From: JAMCZC01 sp964364925
GTDB taxonomy: Bacteria > Patescibacteriota > Microgenomatia > Levybacterales > UBA12049
Assembly: GCA_964364925.1 (NCBI GenBank)
Contig: CAYIOB010000004.1
Coordinates: 1-29,937, forward strand
DNA: 29,937 nt
Direction of reading: 5' to 3'
Part shown: in pieces, positions 17,331-25,072 of the stretch
Numbering within the stretch: position 1 is the stretch's first letter
Layout of the letters: every line of letters starts with the position of its first letter
Program-made: the position numbers and the translations under genes
Notes under the pieces: model-generated
Databases searched by the model: none
Told to the model about the DNA's origin: nothing
Seen by the model: only the letters and a program-made list of their open reading frames with translations

Positions 17331-20300
17331 GGGGTAGCCGCACCTGCATCTGTTCCTCCGACAGATTTAACAAATGAAAGATTGCTGTTATTCAAAAGAT
17401 AAACGTTGTTTGTTCCCGTACCGTTGAAGGCGAGGTTGCCCGACATTGAAGCTGAGCCCGCGATATCTAAAAGAGCAGTGGGACTTGTAGTTCCAATACC
17501 GACGTTGCCGTTTCCTTTTATAACAAATTTACTCCACCCGGACGAACTTGCCGTAAACAAGTCCCCGACGCCATCGTTATTTGCAACTAAAGCTGCAAAG
17601 GATGTTTTGCCGGAAATTGAAGCAACAGCTAGAGTTCCTGCGTCTTTTTGAAGTAATCCCCTTACGTCAAATGTTGCACTAGGTGTTGAGGATATACCTA
17701 TTCCTACTCTTCCTGTTACAGCTTGAGCAAAAAGTATTGGGGATGTTTGGTTAAGAAGAACTGAAACGCTATTTCCTCCTGCTCCATTCAGACCATTACT
17801 AACCGCCATATCTGCTTTTCCGTCTCCGTTTAAGTCTCCGATGGCGACACCAACAGGATTATTTCCTGTTGGGTGGTCTTGTTTTGGAGCAAATGTCCCA
17901 TTACCTGTATTTATGAAAACAGAAACAGTCTCGGGACCATTATTAGCAACCGCCATATCAGCTTTTCCGTCTCCGTTTAAGTCTCCGATTGCAACACCTT
18001 CGGGATTTGCGCCTGTTGTGTAGTCCTGTTTTGCAGCAAAATTACCGCTACCTGTGTTAATAAAAACAGAAACACTGGTTGAGCCGTTATTAGCAACCGC
18101 CATATCAGCTTTTCCGTCTCCGTTTAAGTCTCCGATGGCAACTTTTCTAGGACTTGTTCCTGTTGTGTAGTCTGCTTTTGCTGTAAAAGTCCCATCGCCT
18201 TTGTTGATGAATACGGAAACGCTTGTGGCACCGACATTACCAACCGCCATATCAGCTTTTCCGTCTCCGTTTAAGTCTCCGATTGCAACACCATAAGCGT
18301 CAATTCCTGTTGTATAATCAACTTTAGCGTTATAGGTTCCATCGCCTTTGTTGATGAATACGGAAACGGTATCAGGACCCAAATTTGCAACCGCCATATC
18401 AGCTTTTCCGTCTCCGTTTAAGTCTCCGATGACAACAAGGCGGGGGGAAGTTCCTGTTGTATAATCAACTTTAGCGTTAAAAGTTCCATCGCCTTTGTTG
18501 ATGAATACGGAAACGCTGGCAGAACCAATATTAGTAACCGCCATATCAGCTTTTCCGTCTCCGTTTAAGTCTCCGATGGAAGCATCAATAGGAAGACTTC
18601 CCGTTGTATAATCAACTTTAGCGTTATAGGTTCCATCGCCTTTGTTGATGAATACGGAAACGCTGTCAGCACCATCATTAGCAACCGCCATATCTGCTTT
18701 TCCGTCTCCGTTTAAGTCTCCGATGGCAAGATAAAAAGGCTCAGTTCCCGTTGTGTAGTCAACTTTTGCAGAAAAAGTAGCAGAGGTTGTAAGAAGAAGC
18801 TCTCCTCCCTGTATAGAGCCTATATTAACTAGGTTTCCTGTTGAGGTTAGTCTTTGGGCGTTAGTAATGCTATCTTGTCCTATTCCTCCTGTTCCTATTC
18901 CTCCTGTAAAGTTAGTGTAGCCGTTAAATCCTTTGTATGCTGTAATAAGACTTGCCGATGAAGTGCCAAGGACTATGTCATTTGCGAGTAAGTCTGCAAT
19001 AGTAACTGCACCTGTTCCTGATACGGTAAACCTTGTAAAGCCGGATGAAGAAGCTGTTATTAAGTCTCCCACTCCGTTATTGTTTACTACTAAGCTAGCA
19101 AAGGAGGTATTGCCGGATATAGAAGCAACTGCTAGAGTTCCTGCTCCTGCATTATTGGCAGTTACCTTAAATCTTGCCGAGCCTGAAGATTGACCTCCTA
19201 TTAGAAAGTCGAGGGTTGAGTTTATCGGGTAGAGAGCGCCTAATGTTTGTTCCCACCAGTTTGTCCCGCCTGCGCTTGTATTATCCGTTCCGCAAGTGAA
19301 TAATCCTGTTGAGTCTGTTTTAAGAGTACAGGTTCCATAGGCAGGAGCCAACAGTTCTCCTGTTCTTTTTACCGTAAACTTATTTGTCCCCGAGGAGGAT
19401 GCCGTAAACAAATCTCCAACACCGTCATTATTCGCAACCAAAGCCGCAAAGGAGGTTTTACCTGATACGGAGGCGACAGCTAGGGTGCCTCCGTTTGTTG
19501 TATTAGGCCGTACGTCAAGAGTAGATAGGGGAGAAGTGGCATTTATGCCAACTTTTCCCGAGCTTATTATCAAGTTTGCAGTCGGGGTTATTGTTATGTC
19601 CCCCGAAGTATTTGTTATAGTTGAAGAAGAACCTCCGATATCAAGTTTTGCCTGCGGATTGGTTGTCCCTATTCCTATATTTCCGTTGTTAGCTATGAAA
19701 AGCCTTGTGGTAAGCCCCGCATCTCCTCCAACAGATGTCTGGAAATTAAGGCTTCCTCCGTTTAAAACATTAAAAAGCGCAGAGGGGTTTGCTCCGGTTG
19801 GAACAGCTAATGAAAGATTGCCAGAAATGGAAGCGGTAGGAGAGCCCCCTGCCATGTTTATGAATGCAAATTTAGCAGATGCAGTAGCGGTTCCTCCCAA
19901 AAGGAAATCTTCGGTAGTATTGTTTTGGATAATAATCTTAAGGGAAGGATTTTCTGTAAACGGACTTGTTCCTACTCCCGTATTATCCGTTCCGCAGGTA
20001 AAAAGACCAGTTGAGTCTGTTTTTAATGTACAGGTCGCATATGTTGGAGCAATAAGTGTTCCATTATTTTTGATTGTTAAAATTGTGCTTGGTTGGCTTG
20101 CGCTTACGCCTCCGGTCAGCGTTGCTTTATACACTGTGGACTGTGCCGCATCTGCCGTTGTGTTTCCTCCGATAACATACACATAGTCTGTTCCTCCTAT
20201 GCTTACTGCGGAAACCGTCTGATCTTCCAGAACCTGGGGCAGCTGCCCCTGGCTCGCAGTTGAAAAAGCCCCGATATTCCCGCTTGTATCAATTGTCGCT

Positions 20301-23300
20301 TTGTAAACTGTGGATTGCTGGTTTGTTTCGTTGTCACCGCCTCCTAAAACATAAATATAGTTAGTGCCGCTAACAGATATTACTACGCTGTCTGTGAGAG
20401 TTAGAACCTGGGGCAGCTGCCCCTGGCTCGCAGTTGAAAAAGCTCCGATGTTTCCGCTTGTATCAATGGTTGCTTTGTAGACTGTGGATTGGGAAGTGGT
20501 CCCGTTAAGTCCGCCCAAGACATAAATATAACTTGTTCCTCCCACAGTGGCTATTGAGCTGGTAGGATTTTCCAGAACCTGGGGCAGCTGCCCCTGGCTC
20601 GCAGTTGAAAACGCCCCGATATTCCCGCTTGTATCAATTGGCGCCTTGTAGACGGTGCTAAAGACAGTGCCGTTGGTTCCACCCAGCACGTAGACATAGC
20701 TTGTACCGCCTATGGTTGCTATTTCCGATGAATGCTCCCTTGAGGTGTGAGGAATCTGCCCCTGGCTCGCAGTTGAAAACGCCCCAATGTTTCCGCTGGT
20801 GTCAACGGTTGCTTTGTACACGGTGCTAAAGACACTGCCGTTATATCCTCCCAAAACATATATATAGGATGATGCTCCCTGTGTTAGCTGGTTTACGGAT
20901 TGATAAAAATTTGTTGTCGGCAGCTGCCCCTGGCTCGCGGTTGAAAAAGTTCCCAGGTTTCCGCTCGTATCAACAGTAGATTTATAAACACTTGACCTGG
21001 CGCCCCCGGAGTATCCCCCCAGCACATATACATAGTTTGTTCCTCCAACGCTTACAGTTTCCGATCTGGTTACTTGTATGGCTACGGGCAGCTGCGCTTG
21101 GCTTGTAGTTGAAAAAGTTCCTATATCTGTGTTTGGGATAGCAGCACCTGCGTCAGGTCCTCCGACAGATTTAACAAATGAAAGATTGCTGTTATTAAAC
21201 ATATATATATTGTTGGTTCCTGTTCCGTTGAAGGCGAGGTTACCGGACATCGAAGCTGAACCCGCGATATTTAAAGACAAAGCTGTTGCGGCGGGGTCGA
21301 GGAAATAGGATGAGTTATCCACGTCATAGAAGGCTTTTGAATAAATAGTTCCGTTTACAGTAAGAGTACCGGTTCCGTTAAGCGGATTTATGTTTATATT
21401 TCCTGTTGTATTTCCGCCGATTGTTAAAGCTTGATTATTGGTTGATTGAATACTTGCGGTAGAGGAGTCAAGGGTTAAGCTTCCGGATACTGAAGCTGTC
21501 TGTAATCCTCTTGCTCCTGCTATATTTATAAGTGCAAATTTGGCAGACGTTGTTGACTGCCCGCCGACCAAAAGATCTACTGTACTATTGTTTGCAAATA
21601 ATGCTCCACTTGTTTGATTCCAGAATGTGTCTATTGTGTCATTTGATGTTCCCGTTGCACATGATCCGAAAGTGGGAGTAGTTCCTCCTATCAAACATTG
21701 TAAAGATGTTCCTGCTGCAGTTTGAGCAAGCAGACCCGAAGTTTGTGTATATATTATTCCACCCGCGTTAGTATAGTTGGCAGAAGTCAGTGAGCCGCTA
21801 TTGCCTACGGTAAACTTTGCAACACCCGAAGCCGATGCGCTTATTAAGGGTCCTGTGGAATCTTGATTAAGAGTAAAAGCCGATTGTCCGCTTGATGTGG
21901 CTAGCACAGATAATAAATCATCGATTTCCACGGATCCAACAGCGGATGCGATATTGTTACTGATTGATGTATTAACGAGTGGTTTAGTTAGGTCTATTTT
22001 GCCAAGTCCTTCAGGTGCAAGCTGAATGTTTCCATTGCTTCCCGCGTTGGTTGTAAGAAGCAAAGGCTGGCCCGAGATTGTAAACTGGCCTCCGCTTGCC
22101 TGGAAAGTGGGGTTGGCTGTGCCTCCGATGGTTAGGTTTCCTGATGAATCAAGCGCCAGAATAACATTGGTTGTGCCTGCGTTTGCTTGGACAATAGGAG
22201 GCAGGCCTTGCAAAAGCTCCGAATTTGCGGCAAAAGCAACTGTTGCAAGCTGCTGTCTGGGTGTTAGCTCGGGAGTTGTGTTGACAGTTACTCCAAGAAA
22301 AAGAGCCGAATTTGAAGCAAAAAGCCATTGTGGAATAGCGGTGACATTTCCAAGTAACACCGAAAATATTCCGTCCTGGTCCGGACTTACGGAATTGACC
22401 TCTTGCCAGAGCAGTGCGGAGCCGGAAGCCGGAGCCTGTGCATTATAAATAGCAAAGCGCATGGCGCTTGAGGTAGAGATTGGGTTATCTTGATTATCGG
22501 TTAATCTTCCTTGGAAAGAGAGGATGCGAAGCGGAGCATTGGGTAAACCGGCAGCTAGGGTAGGCTGGCCGGTGGTTGGTTTTTGGAAAAACGACTGATA
22601 GAAGCCAAAGCCGATAACTGCCATAAATATAATTAAGACTGCGAAGTGAAAGTAGTGAGTAATTGCATAGGAATGATACGTTGCGTACCACTTTGGCCGT
22701 TTATATCGGAGCGTAAACCAGACTTTTTTGTACCAGGGGAAGTATTTGGTGGAAATATCCAAAGGAGCGTACATCCCTTTAGGGATGTTGCGAATCCCCA
22801 AAAGAGATTTACCATTTACCATTGACCATTTACCATTTCGATTCTTGATTCTTGATTCTTGATTCTTGATTCTTGCAAAAACCGGTCTGCCTTTTGCCAG
22901 CCAAGTCAGGTACGAAACTTTGTCGAAAGCTTTGGTAAAGGGGAGAGTTAAAAACTGATCAAAAGCAAAAACGCCTATCTCTGATATCTTTTGAAATAGT
23001 CTGACAGGAGGAAAACCGGAGTATTCCGGTTTTACGAATTCTTGAAGTGGGAGGTTGGAAACATTTGAACTTGAATCCTTGAGTTCTAGAATTCTAGATT
23101 TCAAGATATCTTTATCCAACTTCGCACTTCTAACTTCAAATGGTCTATTTAATTCATAATTCTTAATTCTTGATTCTTGATTCTGGCGGATAAGGCCTTC
23201 GGCCTCTGCCCAATTTAGGTACTTGCGTAGGGAAGAGAGTTTGCGGTTTACAGTGCTTGGTAAAAAATTACCCTCATTAATCAATCGATTTTTGTATTCC

Positions 23301-23956
23301 TCAAGCAGGGATGGGTTAATCGCGCCCAAGACATTTTTTGATGATAGACGCTGGATACTAGATGCTGGATTTTGATGCTTGAAGGTTGAAGCTAGATTTT
23401 CTAATTTCGAACTTCCAGCTTCAATTTCTAGCTTCGAGCTTCTATTGTCTAGCCTCAAACCTAGTACTTCTTCGGCCCAAGCAAAAAATTGCTTAATATC
23501 AATGATATAGTTCTTTATAGTAAGATGCGAAGCGTTATAGACATACAAATAACTTTTAAAATCGCGAAGGCGATATGGATCGGCATTTACCATTGACGAT
23601 TTACTATTTACAATTTCAAATGGATTTGAGGCTATTTGCCCTTCTAGTTTTAGGAATTTGAAGAACTTCCGTAGGGAAGATAAGTGCCGTTCTAAAGAAC
23701 GAGGGGATATACGCGGATTGTGAGTTGATTTTTGCGGATCTGTATTAATCTGCTCTGAATCTGTGCTGATCCTATCATTTTTATAAGCTTCAATTGTAGT
23801 ATCGGTAACGTTGTTAGGATTAAACGCTTCACCATATTTGGCTTCAAACCATCGGATGAACTGAGAGATATCAGCCACGTAATTTTTAAGGGTTGCTTTG
23901 GAAACCGAGCCATTTTGGTTGAATAAATACTCTTTAAATTGTTCTAATAAGTCCAT
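16759..23956 (-). CDS. Giant surface protein, N-terminal part: two recombinase-like SAM domains, TM, surface repeats
   Basis: About 2,400 residues from the ATG at 23956 to the gap. Residues ~1-115 and ~125-265 are two tandem core-binding (SAM-like) domains of the tyrosine recombinase type (ATLKNYVADISQFIRWFEAK; LTIKNYIIDIKQFFAWAEEV; each followed by a LSSLRKFFKFL or LSSLRKYLNWA helix). No catalytic R-H-R-Y domain follows. A single membrane span lies at ~432-452 (FAVLIIFMAVIGFGF). Next come an FQGRLTDNQDNP domain (~475-570), fibre-like repeats, kelch-like cluster 1, seven FG-GAP-like repeats and the start of kelch-like cluster 2. The SAM domains would be cytoplasmic and the rest exported, with no cleavable signal. 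Linkers in the first 375 residues are made of repeat-derived inserts. The start codon lies 1 nt after the stop of GxxExxY gene 2, so the two are probably co-transcribed. Confidence 0.87.
17740..18780 (-). repeat. Seven FG-GAP/VCBS-like repeats in the giant protein
   Basis: Seven copies of a 49-residue (147-bp) unit with IGDLNGDGKADMAVAN, then SVSVFINKGDGTF and a KVDYTTG segment. D-L-N-G-D-G-K-A-D is the calcium-binding loop typical of FG-GAP/VCBS repeats; seven copies suit one seven-bladed propeller. The period is nearly exact at DNA level (for example 17805 to 17952, 147 bp). Confidence 0.85.
20110..21130 (-). repeat. Kelch-like repeat cluster 1 of the giant protein
   Basis: Six units with YVYVLGG or YIYVLGG cores, each followed by STVYKATVDTSGNIG and FSTASQGQLP, with the same architecture as the clusters at 16150-17330 and 12020-13050. 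The flanking fibre-like blocks (GTGTNNIYMFNNSNLSF before, ILTIKNNGTLIAPTYATC after) are also shared, so the whole module has been duplicated. Confidence 0.7.
22840..22874 (-). repeat. Five tandem heptanucleotides in the coding region before the membrane span
   Basis: Five copies of AAGAATC on the coding strand encode RIKNQESRIKN near residues 361-372 of the giant protein, about 60 residues before the membrane span. The unit is not a multiple of three, so gain or loss of one copy would shift the frame. It is followed by TTACCATT-type repeats (~22809-22839), which recur in frame at ~23585-23617 and outside genes at ~24770-24806. The count of five rests on the intact reading frame. Confidence 0.6.
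23041..23140 (-). repeat. Palindromic element, TCTAGAATTCTAGA-core type, in frame in the giant gene
   Basis: The same 14-nt core as at 8730-8743 lies at 23085-23098. Outer arms run from CTTGAAGTGGGAGGTTGGA on the left to TCCAAC and ACTTCTAACTTCAA on the right. It encodes a lysine/serine-rich stretch (SAKLDKDILKSRILELKD, residues ~279-296) between the second SAM-like domain and the membrane-proximal region, and the frame is kept throughout. Confidence 0.65.
23337..23459 (-). repeat. 123-bp palindromic element inserted in frame in the giant gene
   Basis: Begins TTTGATGATAGA and ends TCTAGCCTCAAA, with the same length and architecture as the intergenic copy at 7937-8059 (91/123 identical, ungapped hand count). 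123 bp equals 41 codons. It encodes a charged, serine-rich segment (LDNRSSKLEIEAGSSKLENL and onward, residues ~167-207) placed between helices of the second SAM-like domain (after FFAWAEEVLGL, before NPSLLEEYKNRL), where a loop is expected. Confidence 0.75.
23716..23780 (-). repeat. CGGATTTACACAGAT-type repeat, in-frame copy
   Basis: A run of GCGGAT, ATCTGT and ATCTGC units encodes STDSEQINTDPQKSTHNPRI in the first SAM-like domain, between the helix with TIEAYKNDRI and the helix with SLERHLSSLRKFF. The same motif class brackets GxxExxY gene 2 (23961-24020 and 24424-24465). Confidence 0.5.
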
Positions 23957-23957
23957 A

Positions 23958-24419
23958 TTATGATTTACACGGATTTGTTACAGATTCTCGCGGATTAGCA
24001 GCTGATGAACGCGGATGTGTTGTCCAGACGAGTCTTTTAATGAAGAGCTTAGGGGAACCGAAGTTAATTAATAAACCAAGGTTGAATCCGGTTGTTTTTA
24101 GATAATGCAAGAGTTGAGTTTCAAAAGTTTTTGGCATTAACTCAACAGCTTTAAGTTCAAGTATCACTTTTTGATCGATTACAAAGTCAGGCCTATAAGT
24201 TCCGATTACTTGATTTTTATAACTGACATTTAAAGACTGTTCTTTTTCATAGGGGATTTTCATTTCAATAAACTCTTTTTCCAAAGCTTTTTGATAAACT
24301 TGCTCTTTATGTCCAAATCCTAATTCGTTATAAACATTAAATATCGCTTTTCTTATCTCGTAGGTTAAGTCGGAGTAGATTAGTTTTTGATTGTTTTTTT
24401 TTGGCAGTGCTGTACTCAT
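23958..24419 (-). CDS. GxxExxY protein (PDDEXK_3-like), copy 2
   Basis: 153 residues from ATG at 24419. The signature GHKEQVY gives G36, E39 and Y42. The nuclease-like pattern P77-D78-F79 plus E88-L89-K90 is intact, and LGLLINFGSPKLFIKRLVW matches the C-terminal block of copy 1. The last ~20 residues (THPRSSAANPRESVTNPCKS) are encoded by the repeat arm at 23961-24020 and are not part of the conserved domain. The stop codon is 1 nt from the start of the giant gene, so translational coupling is likely. No SD is present; the repeat reaches almost to the start codon. Confidence 0.88.
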   Translation of the reverse strand: MSTALPKKNNQKLIYSDLTYEIRKAIFNVYNELGFGHKEQVYQKALEKEFIEMKIPYEKEQSLNVSYKNQVIGTYRPDFVIDQKVILELKAVELMPKTFETQLLHYLKTTGFNLGLLINFGSPKLFIKRLVWTTHPRSSAANPRESVTNPCKS

Positions 24420-24465
24420 TTTGTTATCTGTGTAAATCCGCTGTCCATCTGTGAAAATCCATAGC
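23961..24465. mobile_element. Inverted-repeat-bracketed cassette carrying GxxExxY gene 2
   Basis: The left arm (23961-24020) carries GATTTACACGGAT and ACAGATTCTCGCGGATTA. The right arm (24424-24465), read in reverse, carries ACAGATGGACAGCGGATTTA. ACAGAT and GCGGATT thus recur in the same order on opposite strands. The left arm forms the C-terminal codons and stop of the gene, and the right arm directly precedes its ATG. Confidence 0.5.
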
Positions 24466-25072
24466 TAGGCACGAGATTATACGGATTATACGGATTATCT
24501 AGGAATTTTGTGTTATTTATCATATACTATTAGAATAAAGAAATTTTCAATTACTTGTCAAGGCCTTATAGTAATCATAGATGATATTTTTTGATACTGT
24601 GTGAGATAGCGGAAAATCTTAAATTGGTGTGTGAAAATGGCATTCCATTTTACGGTTGTGAAAAAATTTATGCCTGTAAAATAAATATGGTAAATATTAT
24701 CATAATGTATCAAATGGTATAGAACAACCTATAATCTCACTTGCATACTTATGATATCTTCAGTCGTCGACGATTTACTATTTACCATTGACGATTGACC
24801 ATTTCTAATTAATTGCTAAATTGTTAAAATGTTTTATTGTTAATTAGAAAAATAGTTAAATTGGTTTCTGGCGGTTGGGCAGTCTAAGTGATAGATGTTT
24901 TACAGATAGAGTTTAGGTTGACATTACAGGAAGAATAGAATCTTTGAAATTGGAGGTGGGATTTTCTTGAATTTGAATTTTTGATTTCTAGAATTCTTGA
25001 TTTTAAGACGTCAAGACGGTCAAGATCAAAGAGGTCAAAGAAGTCTAACTTCAAGGACATCCAATTAAGGGC
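24420..25072. other. 653-bp gene-free, repeat-rich spacer
   Basis: No convincing coding sequence. From left to right it holds: the right arm of the GxxExxY-2 cassette and two TTATACGGAT copies (24424-24500); a candidate promoter (24532-24561); an unremarkable AT-rich stretch (24570-24760); a TTACCATTGACGATT-type repeat (24770-24806); an AATTGCTAAATTG-type repeat (24803-24848); and a CTTGAA/TCTAGAATTC-type repeat with a one-mismatch core at 24987-25000, running to the stop of the LamG gene. At least four motif classes recur as in-frame inserts in the giant gene. Confidence 0.6.
24532..24561 (-). promoter_or_regulatory. Candidate promoter for GxxExxY gene 2 and the giant gene
   Basis: On the minus strand an exact TTGACA (24561-24556) is followed by an 18-nt spacer and TATTCT (24537-24532), four of six matches to the -10 consensus. 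Transcription would start near 24525, giving a leader of about 105 nt through the repeat arm before the ATG at 24419. Confidence 0.4.

Noticed and set aside
16140..18780. CRISPR array or non-coding tandem repeats
   Set aside because: The periodic repeats (147 bp and ~159-174 bp) are all coding, with a kept frame and protein-level motifs (FG-GAP and kelch-like). There are no short identical repeats with unique spacers.
23000..23956. A functional tyrosine recombinase or integrase
   Set aside because: Only SAM-like core-binding domains are present. The catalytic domain with the R...H-x-x-R...Y residues is absent and the chain runs into a membrane span.
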